A DNA stretch of 64,000 nt from contig NZ_JADPRT010000015.1 in the NCBI RefSeq assembly GCF_015690355.1, positions 146,122 through 210,121 on the forward strand, in the 5' to 3' direction. Position 1 is the stretch's first letter, and each line of letters begins with the position of its first letter. Below, one piece after another: positions 39,443-46,400 of this stretch. The DNA comes from Streptacidiphilus fuscans (GTDB taxonomy: Bacteria; Actinomycetota; Actinomycetes; Streptomycetales; Streptomycetaceae). Position numbers and translations under genes: made by a program. The notes beneath the pieces are model-generated. The model saw nothing but the letters and a program-made list of their open reading frames with translations. It had not been told where the DNA came from and did no database searches.

Positions 39443-39721
39443 CTAGTGGGGCCGGGTGTCGCCCTCTCGGTGAGCCCCGCCACTCGGGCGATGCCGGGGG
39501 CGCGGCACGCGTCGGTTGACGGCCGGGTCGTCCCACCAGGGATCGTCGGGACCGCGCCGGTTGGCGACGATCGCGGCGATGGGCGGGATCACCATCGCGA
39601 CCAGACTCATCGCCACGGCCGCCGTCACGGACCAGAGCCGCACGACGTTCCAGGCCAGGACGATCAGGAAGAGGCAGACCGCCATCAGCGCGTAGTAGAG
39701 ATGCCGGCGTCGCGACTGCAT
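39443..39721 (-). CDS. DUF3099 membrane protein
   Basis: 92 residues with ATG 39721 and a GGGAAG about 10 nt upstream. Two membrane helices (YYALMAVCLFLIVLAWNVV and TAAVAMSLVAMVIPPIAAIVA) and a C-terminal tail with WWDDPAV, the signature of DUF3099. Function unknown. It may belong to the same minus-strand unit as the membrane peptide, 53 bp downstream. Preceded by the DUF1416 terminator. Confidence 0.82.
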   Translation of the reverse strand: MQSRRRHLYYALMAVCLFLIVLAWNVVRLWSVTAAVAMSLVAMVIPPIAAIVANRRGPDDPWWDDPAVNRRVPRPRHRPSGGAHREGDTRPH

Positions 39722-39773
39722 AAAGCCAGTCTTCCCGGAATCGACCGGCCAGAACGCCCCGAACGCAGGCAAA

Positions 39774-39815
39774 GAGGCCCGTCGGACGTCGTGGTGACGA
39801 CATCCGACGGGCCTC
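39774..39815 (-). terminator. Terminator of the sulfurtransferase-DUF1416 unit
   Basis: 18-bp stem with one mismatch (39774-39791 with 39798-39815), 6-nt loop, then CTTT on the minus strand. Confidence 0.85.
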
Positions 39816-39840
39816 CGTCAGCGCACTGCTGCGGCGCTGC

Positions 39841-40131
39841 TCAGACCGCGATCGCGACCTCGGTGAACTGGCCCTGCTGGGCCACGACCGCACGGTCGAC
39901 CGTGGCGCCCGGGACGAGCGCACGCAGCGTCCAGCTGCCCGGGGCGGCGAAGAAGCGGAACTGGCCCGTCGCCGAGGTGGGGACCTCGGCGGTGAACTCA
40001 CCGCTCGCGTCGAGCAGACGGACGTAGCCGTTGACCGGCTCTCCGTCGCGGGTCACCGAACCCTGGATGATCGTCTCGTTGGCCACGTCCACTCCTGCCA
40101 GTTCGGGGCCTCCGGCCTTGGCTCCACACAT
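39841..40131 (-). CDS. DUF1416 protein
   Basis: 96 residues. Begins MCGAKAGGPEL, then a carboxypeptidase-regulatory-like beta sandwich (IIQGSVTRDGEPVNGYVRLLD, GQFRFFAAPGSWTLRAL). Always found beside thiosulfate sulfurtransferases in actinobacteria, but with no proven activity. AAGGAG precedes ATG 40131, and it lies 33 bp after the sulfurtransferase stop codon. Likely co-transcribed from the leader-peptide promoter at 41270. Confidence 0.9.
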   Translation of the reverse strand: MCGAKAGGPELAGVDVANETIIQGSVTRDGEPVNGYVRLLDASGEFTAEVPTSATGQFRFFAAPGSWTLRALVPGATVDRAVVAQQGQFTEVAIAV

Positions 40132-40164
40132 GTCATGCTCTCCTTGCTTGCTGGGGCCGGCTGC

Positions 40165-41007
40165 TCAGTTGGAGCCGAGCTCGATCGGCACGCCGACGAG
40201 GCTGCCGTACTCGGTCCAGGAGCCGTCGTAGTTCTTGACGTTGGTCTGACCCAGCAGCTGGTGCAGGACGAACCAGGTGAGCGCGGAGCGCTCACCGATA
40301 CGGCAGTAGGCGATGGTGTCCTTCGCCAGGTCGACGTTCTCGGCCTCGTAGAGGGCGCGGAGCTCGTCGTCCGACTTGAAGGTGCCGTCGTCGTTGGCGT
40401 TCTTCGACCACGGGATGTTGCGGGCGCTCGGGACGTGGCCCGGACGCTGCGACTGCTCCTGCGGCAGGTGGGCCGGGGCGAGCAGGCGGCCGGAGAACTC
40501 GTCGGGCGAACGGACGTCGACCAGGTTCTTGCTGCCGATCGCGGCGACGACGTCGTCACGGAAGGCGCGGATCGAGGTGTCCTGGGCCTTGGCCTTGTAC
40601 TCGGTGGCGGCACGGTCCGGCACGTTGGCGCCGTCGACCAGCTCGCGGGAGTCCAGCTCCCACTTCTTGCGGCCGCCGTCGAGGAGGCGGACGTCACCGT
40701 GGCCGTAGAGCTGGAAGTACCAGAACGCGTACGAGGCGAACCAGTTGTTGTTGCCGCCGTAGAGCACGACGGTGTCGTCGTTGGAGATGCCCTTGGCGGA
40801 GAGGAGGGCCTCGAAACCGGCCTGGTCCACGAAGTCGCGGCGGACCGGGTCCTGGAGGTCCTTCTTCCAGTCGATCCGCACGGCGTTGCGGATGTGGTTC
40901 TTGTCGTAGGCGGCGGTGTCCTCGTCGACCTCGACCACGACGACCTTCGGGTCGTCCAGGTGTTCCTGGACCCAGTCGGCGCTGACCAGGACGTCACTAC
41001 GGCTCAT
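40165..41007 (-). CDS. Thiosulfate/3-mercaptopyruvate sulfurtransferase (rhodanese)
   Basis: 280 residues, two rhodanese domains. The N-terminal one is inactive-like (LVSADWVQEHLDDPKVVVVEVD); the C-terminal one carries the catalytic Cys235 in YCRIGERSALTW. It moves sulfane sulfur from thiosulfate or mercaptopyruvate to cyanide or thiol acceptors. GGAGGAG lies 7 nt before ATG 41007. A 169-nt leader with hairpins and a Cys-rich leader peptide gene precede it, suggesting cysteine-dependent attenuation. Followed by DUF1416. Confidence 0.94.
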   Translation of the reverse strand: MSRSDVLVSADWVQEHLDDPKVVVVEVDEDTAAYDKNHIRNAVRIDWKKDLQDPVRRDFVDQAGFEALLSAKGISNDDTVVLYGGNNNWFASYAFWYFQLYGHGDVRLLDGGRKKWELDSRELVDGANVPDRAATEYKAKAQDTSIRAFRDDVVAAIGSKNLVDVRSPDEFSGRLLAPAHLPQEQSQRPGHVPSARNIPWSKNANDDGTFKSDDELRALYEAENVDLAKDTIAYCRIGERSALTWFVLHQLLGQTNVKNYDGSWTEYGSLVGVPIELGSN

Positions 41008-41176
41008 GAGAATTCTCCTCCGGGGCAGTTGCGGAAGGCGATGGCGGCCGCGCGCGGTGACACGTCCGGAGGGGAGTCCGGATCGTGGGACGTGCGGCAG
41101 GAAGTCTTGCAGGGCGCGGCTCAGCCGCGCGGGAACGGCGCGAGAGTGGGCGGGGTCTCTTGAAAAACCGGCCCGA
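41008..41176 (-). promoter_or_regulatory. Structured attenuator-like leader of the sulfurtransferase gene
   Basis: Between the leader peptide stop codon and the sulfurtransferase: a GCGCGGC-TGA-GCCGCGC hairpin, then a TCCGGA inverted repeat, whose CTCCGG can also pair with the CCGGAG part of the Shine-Dalgarno segment CCGGAGGAG. A competing fold could hide the ribosome site. Confidence 0.55.
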
Positions 41177-41257
41177 TCAGCGCATTCGACAGAGGCAGGC
41201 AGCGACACGGCACAGGTCCACTGCCCGCCGCTTCGTAAGGTCCGCCTGTCGCTTCAT
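41177..41257 (-). CDS. Cys-rich leader peptide (leaderless, 26 residues)
   Basis: Reads MKRQADLTKRRAV then DLCRVAACLCRMR and stops at TGA. Three Cys in the last 11 residues. ATG 41257 follows TAGAGT (41270-41265) by 7 nt, with GTGACA 18 nt further up as -35: a complete leaderless promoter on the minus strand. Such peptides ending in Cys-rich runs are annotated as putative leader peptides upstream of sulfur genes in actinomycetes, and cysteine-responsive attenuation is known for mycobacterial homologues. It stands 169 nt before the sulfurtransferase gene. Confidence 0.75.
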   Translation of the reverse strand: MKRQADLTKRRAVDLCRVAACLCRMR

Positions 41258-41270
41258 GTCGTCGACTCTA

Positions 41271-41448
41271 GGGAACCCGAGCGGGGGCTGTCACCAAAGT
41301 CTTGAATGGTGAGACAATGACATCCGCACCATGAGATGAATATGCGCCCGCGCACGCCGCGAGCCACTCCCGGCATGGCGACGGAGGGGGTTCGGGCCGC
41401 TCTGCGGAACGACCATGGACAAGCCGTCTCACAGAGCGGACAGCAGCT
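41271..41448. promoter_or_regulatory. Upstream region of the leader peptide promoter
   Basis: No gene. An AT-rich patch (about 41290-41345) carries the -35 (GTGACA, minus) and a loose direct repeat TGAGACAATGA / TGAGATGAAT, a candidate site for a sulfur regulator. The rest shows nothing clear. Confidence 0.4.
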
Positions 41449-41513
41449 CAGCCGTTGAGGTCAGCCGTTGAGGTCAGCCGTTGAGGTCAGCCGTTGAGGT
41501 CAGCCGTTGAGGT
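41449..41513. repeat. Perfect 13-bp tandem repeat, five copies
   Basis: CAGCCGTTGAGGT repeated five times without error (41449, 41462, 41475, 41488, 41501). The LmeA-like gene ends inside it: its stop codon straddles copies 4 and 5 (41500-41502). Confidence 0.95.
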
Positions 41514-42162
41514 GGACGTCCGTGCCCGTGACGGTGACCGCGACACCGTCCTGGTCCGCGGAGATCGACTGGAGCTGCAGGCCGTACGGCAGCCCGGTCA
41601 ACGGGATCTGCGGCGAGAAGACGTTCGCCAGGAACGAGGTCAGCGGGTCACCGGTGTCCAGGTTGTTGAGCTGCACGCTGCCGCCGCTCACCACGGAGAT
41701 GTCGGCGGTGCCGGATACCTTGGTGCCGTTGATCGTGGTGCTGACCTTCACCTTGCCGGGCGCGCCGCCGTACCCGATCGTCGTGTTGTTCGGCAGCGCC
41801 TTGGAGAGGTCGCTGTAGGTCAGGTACCCCGTGCCGGTCGCCGAGTCGGCGACGGCGCTGGAGTAGTTGTTCGAGATCTGCACGCCGCTGAGGGTGGCGT
41901 TCAGCGAGACCAGCTGGACGCTGCTGCCCTTGACCTTCATGTCGCTCGCCTGCACCTTGACCTGGTCCAGCTTGGAGCCGATGAGCTGGGTCAGGAACGG
42001 GAAGCCCCCGATGCTCACGTCCGGCTTCTGGGCCAGCCCCTGCGAGCTCTGGATCTTGCTGGCGGCCTCGTTCTCCGCGACCCGGACCGCGACGCGGTCG
42101 GCGACGACGAACAGGCCGAAGATGATCACCAGCGTGATCAGGAGTCGGCGCAGGTTGCGCAT
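41500..42162 (-). CDS. LmeA-like DUF2993 protein
   Basis: 220 residues. N-terminal membrane helix (RLLITLVIIFGLFVVA) then an extracytoplasmic lipid-binding-like beta domain (VRVAENEAASKIQSSQGLAQ, VSIGGFPFLTQLIGSKLDQV). DUF2993 members include mycobacterial LmeA, needed for mannan elongation; here the cell-wall link is an inference. ATG 42162 has AAGGGA about 11 nt upstream. The last four codons (HLNG) and the stop lie in a minisatellite. It is the next gene after the 627-residue membrane protein on this strand, separated by a terminator. Confidence 0.88.
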   Translation of the reverse strand: MRNLRRLLITLVIIFGLFVVADRVAVRVAENEAASKIQSSQGLAQKPDVSIGGFPFLTQLIGSKLDQVKVQASDMKVKGSSVQLVSLNATLSGVQISNNYSSAVADSATGTGYLTYSDLSKALPNNTTIGYGGAPGKVKVSTTINGTKVSGTADISVVSGGSVQLNNLDTGDPLTSFLANVFSPQIPLTGLPYGLQLQSISADQDGVAVTVTGTDVHLNG

Positions 42163-42266
42163 GAGGTGTCGATCCCTTCGAAGTTCGCTCGCTTGTTCTT
42201 TCGTCTGGAGCGATGGTCGGCCTTCATGGCTGCCGTCAAGGCTGCCAGGTTCGCGAAGTAACGACG

Positions 42267-42298
42267 CGGGGCCGGGCAACGACGGTTGCCCGGCCCCG
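42267..42298 (-). terminator. Terminator of the 627-residue membrane protein gene
   Basis: Perfect 14-bp stem (42267-42280 with 42285-42298) and a GACG loop, between the two minus-strand genes. Confidence 0.85.
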
Positions 42299-42321
42299 GC
42301 GTGCGTGGGGCGTGCTGTGGG

Positions 42322-44205
42322 TCAGCGCGCGATCAGGTAGACGATCGGCGCGGCGGCGGCCAGCGGCAGCGCGACACCGGCGGTCATGTGGACGAAGCGC
42401 GACGGGAAGTCGTACGCCGCCACCCGACGGCCGATCAACCCGCAGGCACCGGCGGCGATTCCGAGCAGCGCGCCCTCGACCGTTCCCAGTCCGGTCGCGG
42501 CGGCGATCCCCGCGCCGACCGCGAGCCCGGCGACCGCACCCGCAGCGAACCCGAGCGCGGCCGGCTTGCGCAGCAGCGCCGAGACGGTGGCCGAGACGCC
42601 CGCGGCGAGCGCACCCGCCAGCACGGCCTTGCCGTTGCCGACCGCCAGGAACGCGGCGCCCAGGACGGTCACCACGGTGGCCGACGCGGTCACCGTCAGC
42701 GCGTAGAAGCGCTCGTCCGGGTTGCTGGGCTTGAAGATCTGCAGGACCAGGACGAGGACGAAGAACGCCCCCAGCGTCCCGGCGATCACCGTCGGCGCGC
42801 TGGACTGCGACGAGGCCGCCAGGATCGCCGCGTCGGCGACGAACCCGCCCAGCGCGGCGAGGGCGATGCCCTGCCGGGCCGGCCACATCCCGTTCAGCCG
42901 GAACCACCCGGCGGCGGTGACGGCCTGCAGCAGCAGGACCGGCACGGCAAGCCCGTACCGTCCGGCCAGCGCGGACACGCCGATCAGCACCGACAGGGCC
43001 AGCGTGATGGCGGCGGGCTGGACGCCCGGGTCGATGATCGGCGACCCGGTGCGGCGGGCGGCCTGCGGCGTCGGCGCACCGACGGGCGGACGTCCAGGCT
43101 GGCCCGGCTGCCCGCCCGGCCCGGGCTGCCCCGGCTGTCGGAACTGACCCGGACCGGTCGGCTGCGCGGACGCGAACGCCTCCCGCAGCGAGCCCCCTGC
43201 GCCGCCCTGCGCACCCGGCGTGCCCAGCGGCGCGTCGGACGGCAGGGCCGGGATCGGCGGCAGGTACGCGGTCTGCTCCGACGCGTTGTCCGGCGCGGGG
43301 ACCGCGAGCAGGTACGAGGTCTCCTCGAACGCGTTCCCGGGCTCCACAGGAGCGGGCACTGGCAGCAGGTAGGAGGTCTGCTCGAAGGGGTTGTCCGGGT
43401 GCTCCTCAGGCGCAGGAGCGGGCGTGGGGGCGGGAGCGGGGGCGGGAGCGGGGGCGGGAGCGGCCTCCGGCGCCGACGCGTTGTCCGGCGTCTCACCCGG
43501 CGCGAACGCCTGCGGCTGCGGCTGCGGGTGGGACTGCGGAGCCGCCTCGGACGGCTGCGGGGACCAGGAGGCGGGCGGCGCCGCCGGGCGCTCCCAGCCG
43601 TCGGGCCAAGGCGAGTCGGCGCCCTCGGGCTCCGGCGCCGGGGCGTGGAAGGGCGCGGGCTGCTGCACGGGGAACTCCCCCGCGCCGTAGCGCTCGTGGA
43701 TCTGCCCGAACCGCGAGTCACCGGCGGGGGCCGCATACGCGTCGGGAGCGTGGCCGTCCACGATCGGCGGGAGATAGGCGGTCTGCTCCGCCTCGGATCC
43801 GTAGCCGCCCTGGCCGACCTGACCGCCAGGGGCGACGTACTCGCCGGGCTGCGGGTAGCCGTAGGAGGCGTGCGCTGCCTGCGGAGCCTGCTGGTGCTGC
43901 GACGGTGCGGCCGGGATGGGCGGCATGTAGGCGGTGCGCTCCGCGTCGGACTCCACCGTCCGCGGCGCAGCGGCCCCGGGGTCGATCGGGAAGCCGGACA
44001 TCCCGTGCTGCCCGTACTCCTCGTGCTGCCCGTGCTGCCCGTACTGCTCGAACTGCTGCTGCTGCTGGTACGCCTGCTGCTGCGGCTGCTGGTGCTCCGG
44101 ATACGGCTGCACCTGCTGGTGCTGCGGGTACGGCTGCTGCTCCGGCTGCACCCGCTGGCCGTACTCGTACCCGTACTCGTTCTCGAACTGCTGCTGGTCG
44201 CTCAT
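42322..44205 (-). CDS. Membrane protein with disordered N-terminus and repeated TAYLPP motifs
   Basis: 627 residues. The first 380 are disordered: a Gln/Tyr-rich head (QQFEQYGQHGQHEEYGQHG), then Pro/Ala-rich. Within it a short motif recurs at least five times: ERTAYMPPIP, EQTAYLPPI, FEQTSYLLPVP, FEETSYLLAVP and SEQTAYLPPIP. The last 240 residues form seven or eight membrane helices (AAITLALSVLIGVSALAG onward) ending PIVYLIAR. The regular Thr-x-Tyr-Leu motif could be a kinase or FHA-domain docking site, but that is inference. It starts 7 bp after the MoaD-like stop codon, same strand, likely co-transcribed. Confidence 0.85.
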   Translation of the reverse strand: MSDQQQFENEYGYEYGQRVQPEQQPYPQHQQVQPYPEHQQPQQQAYQQQQQFEQYGQHGQHEEYGQHGMSGFPIDPGAAAPRTVESDAERTAYMPPIPAAPSQHQQAPQAAHASYGYPQPGEYVAPGGQVGQGGYGSEAEQTAYLPPIVDGHAPDAYAAPAGDSRFGQIHERYGAGEFPVQQPAPFHAPAPEPEGADSPWPDGWERPAAPPASWSPQPSEAAPQSHPQPQPQAFAPGETPDNASAPEAAPAPAPAPAPAPTPAPAPEEHPDNPFEQTSYLLPVPAPVEPGNAFEETSYLLAVPAPDNASEQTAYLPPIPALPSDAPLGTPGAQGGAGGSLREAFASAQPTGPGQFRQPGQPGPGGQPGQPGRPPVGAPTPQAARRTGSPIIDPGVQPAAITLALSVLIGVSALAGRYGLAVPVLLLQAVTAAGWFRLNGMWPARQGIALAALGGFVADAAILAASSQSSAPTVIAGTLGAFFVLVLVLQIFKPSNPDERFYALTVTASATVVTVLGAAFLAVGNGKAVLAGALAAGVSATVSALLRKPAALGFAAGAVAGLAVGAGIAAATGLGTVEGALLGIAAGACGLIGRRVAAYDFPSRFVHMTAGVALPLAAAAPIVYLIAR

Positions 44206-44212
44206 CGCCCGC

Positions 44213-44524
44213 TCACCCTCCCGCGAAGGGGGGAAGGATCTCGATCGTGCCGCCGTCTGTCAGCGGCACGTCGGCGTGATCGCGGCGGCCGACCTGCGCG
44301 CCGTCGACCAGGAACGAGCAGTGCTCCAGCACCTGCGCGAAGCGCGGGTTGTCGGTGTGCCGGGCACGCGCGGCGGCGAGCGCGCCGGCGAGCGTGGCCG
44401 CCGCGTACGGCTCCTCCGCCGTGCCGGCCTCCGCCTTGGCAGCCGCCCAGTAGCGGATCACGCCACTGCGGACCACGCCTTCGTCGTTGACTGTCTCCGT
44501 CGCTCCTTGCATGCGGGCCATCAT
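44213..44524 (-). CDS. MoaD/ThiS-family sulfur-carrier protein
   Basis: 103 residues ending in Gly-Gly (ILPPFAGG), the diagnostic C-terminus for adenylation and thiocarboxylation. The beta-grasp fold is visible (VIRYWAAAKAEAG, FLVDGAQVGRRDHADVPLTDGG). It may carry sulfur for molybdopterin, thiamine or another pathway; neither moaE nor thiG is nearby. The start ATG 44524 is the earliest; nearby ATG codons could be used. The membrane protein gene follows directly. Confidence 0.85.
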   Translation of the reverse strand: MMARMQGATETVNDEGVVRSGVIRYWAAAKAEAGTAEEPYAAATLAGALAAARARHTDNPRFAQVLEHCSFLVDGAQVGRRDHADVPLTDGGTIEILPPFAGG

Positions 44525-44545
44525 CGCCGTTCACCGAGGCAACAG

Positions 44546-45349
44546 TCACGCGTGGCTGGTCAGCCAGGCGGAGACCCGCTCCAGCAGGTCCTCCGGCGCG
44601 GCGTTCTCGGCGTGGCCGAAGCCGGGCTCGATCCAGAGCTCGCTGTCGGGCGCCGCCTCGCGCAGGGAACGCGGGTGGTCGAGCGGGAAGTACGGGTCGG
44701 CGTCGCCGTGGACGACCAGGAGTGGGACGTTCACCCGTGCGGCGGCATCGACGGGAGGAATCGGCACGTCAACCCACTCGTTCGGGTCAATCCGGGTCTT
44801 CAGTCCGATCCGGCCGACCACGCGGCCGAGCGGCTTCATCACCACCCAGTGCAGCCGCCGCATCGGCACGGTGCCCTGGTAGTACCAGCGGGCCGGGGCG
44901 CTGACCGCGGCGACCGCCGCGACGCCTCCGTGGAGCGCCGCCTGCCGCAGCACCACGGCGCCGCCCATGCTGAAACCTACTGTGACAACTGTCTCGAATC
45001 CCAGCGTCCGGGCCCAGGCCACGGCCGCGTCGAGGTCGAGCACCTCCCGGTCTCCGACCGTGGACAGACCGTCCGAGCGGCCGTGCCCGCGGAACGAGAA
45101 AGTGATCACCCCGGCCCGCCGGGCGAAAACCCGCGCAGCCCGCTGGAGAGCAGGGCGTTCGACCGCTCCGCTGAATCCGTGGGCGACCACAACGGCGACC
45201 TTCGCGTCAGCTTGCTGCGGCGGCAGGTACGCGGCGTGGATGCCGACTCCGTCGGCCGCGACGAGCCGCGCCTCCGCAGGCGAGAGCCAGTACGGCCGAT
45301 GGCGGGAGGTGTCCGGGATGCGAACGGCACTCTTCGCTGCGGCGTCCAT
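44546..45349 (-). CDS. Alpha/beta-hydrolase
   Basis: 267 residues. Nucleophile elbow GFSMGGAV (Ser), Asp in HGDADPYF, and His in GFGHAENA make a full triad; HGFSGAV is the oxyanion region. The cap is short. Substrate unknown; esterase or acyl-glycerol lipase type. ATG 45349 has AGGAG 10 nt upstream. It is divergent from glnR. The gap (45350-45529) holds a 10-nt direct repeat. Confidence 0.88.
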   Translation of the reverse strand: MDAAAKSAVRIPDTSRHRPYWLSPAEARLVAADGVGIHAAYLPPQQADAKVAVVVAHGFSGAVERPALQRAARVFARRAGVITFSFRGHGRSDGLSTVGDREVLDLDAAVAWARTLGFETVVTVGFSMGGAVVLRQAALHGGVAAVAAVSAPARWYYQGTVPMRRLHWVVMKPLGRVVGRIGLKTRIDPNEWVDVPIPPVDAAARVNVPLLVVHGDADPYFPLDHPRSLREAAPDSELWIEPGFGHAENAAPEDLLERVSAWLTSHA

Positions 45350-45424
45350 GTGGGCTATTCTCCTGAGCAGTGAGGGTCCGGGCAGCGTAGCCGCCGGATC
45401 CTTTTGTGCTTTGTGAACACCAGT

Positions 45425-45453
45425 ACGGACGTTCGCACGAGTGACGGACGTTC
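45425..45453. repeat. Direct repeat ACGGACGTTC in the glnR promoter region
   Basis: Two exact 10-nt copies (45425-45434, 45444-45453), 19 nt apart, between the divergent hydrolase and glnR genes. Candidate binding site for an activator on the same face of the helix. Confidence 0.5.
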
Positions 45454-45529
45454 CCGGTAGCGCCCGACGACGTGCGCCACTGGCCCAGAGAAGTGTCACC
45501 GGTCCACCCGGAAAGGGGACTAACCGGGT

Positions 45530-46321
45530 ATGAGTTCTCTCCTGCTGCTGACCAACGCCCTGCAGCCGTCGGCCGAGGTGCTGCCCGCGCTCGGACTGCT
45601 CCTGCACAACGTCCGCGTCGCGCCCGCGGAAGGCTCCGCCCTCGTCGACACTCCAAGCTCCGACGTCATCCTCGTCGACGGCCGCCGTGACCTTCCCCAC
45701 ACCCGCAGCCTGTGCCAGCTGCTGCGCTCCACAGGCCCGGGCGCGCCGGTGATCCTGGTGGTCACCGAGGGCGGCCTGGCGGCCGTCACCGCCGAGTGGG
45801 GCGTCGACGACGTCCTGCTGGACACGGCCGGTCCCGCCGAGGTCGAGGCCCGGCTGCGGCTGGCGCTCGGCCGTCAGCAGGTGACGGCCGACGAGAGCCC
45901 GATGGAGATCCGCAACGGCGACCTCTCCGTCGACGAGGCCACCTACAGCGCCAAGCTCAAGGGCCGGGTGCTGGACCTGACCTTCAAGGAGTTCGAGCTC
46001 ATCAAGTACCTCGCCCAGCACCCTGGCCGGGTCTTCACCCGGGCCCAGCTGCTGCAGGAGGTCTGGGGCTACGACTACTTCGGCGGCACCCGCACGGTCG
46101 ATGTCCACGTCCGACGGCTGCGGGCCAAGCTCGGGCCCGAGCACGAGCAGCTGATCGGCACCGTCCGCAACGTCGGCTACCGCTTCGTCGTCCCGGAGAA
46201 GCCGGAGAAGGGCGCGGCCCGCGCCGAGACGCCCGCGGAGTCGTCGCAGAAGCCTTCCGCCTCCCCGGAGAAGTCCCCCGCGAAGTCCGCCTCCGCCGCC
46301 AACGCCGCACAGAGTTCCTAG
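45530..46321 (+). CDS. glnR: Nitrogen regulator GlnR (OmpR family)
   Basis: 263 residues. Master regulator of nitrogen genes (glnA, amtB, nas) in actinomycetes. The receiver is an orphan type lacking the usual acidic pocket: VILVDGRRD holds Asp50 but no other conserved acidic residues are near the start, so it dimerises without phosphorylation. The C-terminal winged helix is strong (DLTFKEFELIKYLAQHPGR, TVDVHVRRLRAKLG, TVRNVGYRFVVP). A Lys/Ala/Glu-rich tail follows. GGAAAGGGGA lies before ATG 45530. Confidence 0.94.
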   Translation: MSSLLLLTNALQPSAEVLPALGLLLHNVRVAPAEGSALVDTPSSDVILVDGRRDLPHTRSLCQLLRSTGPGAPVILVVTEGGLAAVTAEWGVDDVLLDTAGPAEVEARLRLALGRQQVTADESPMEIRNGDLSVDEATYSAKLKGRVLDLTFKEFELIKYLAQHPGRVFTRAQLLQEVWGYDYFGGTRTVDVHVRRLRAKLGPEHEQLIGTVRNVGYRFVVPEKPEKGAARAETPAESSQKPSASPEKSPAKSASAANAAQSS

Positions 46322-46336
46322 GGTCACAGCGCCTCG

Positions 46337-46355
46337 CCGACCTGTATCAGGTCGG
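46337..46355. repeat. 19-bp palindrome CCGACCTG-TAT-CAGGTCGG
   Basis: Eight-base arms with a TAT centre, between glnR and the LacI-family gene. Could be a weak terminator of glnR or an operator for the LacI-type protein that starts 46 bp later. Confidence 0.6.
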
Positions 46356-46400
46356 AAACGCACTGGTCCCCAGCCCGACATGTCCAAGTAGGATTCCGCC

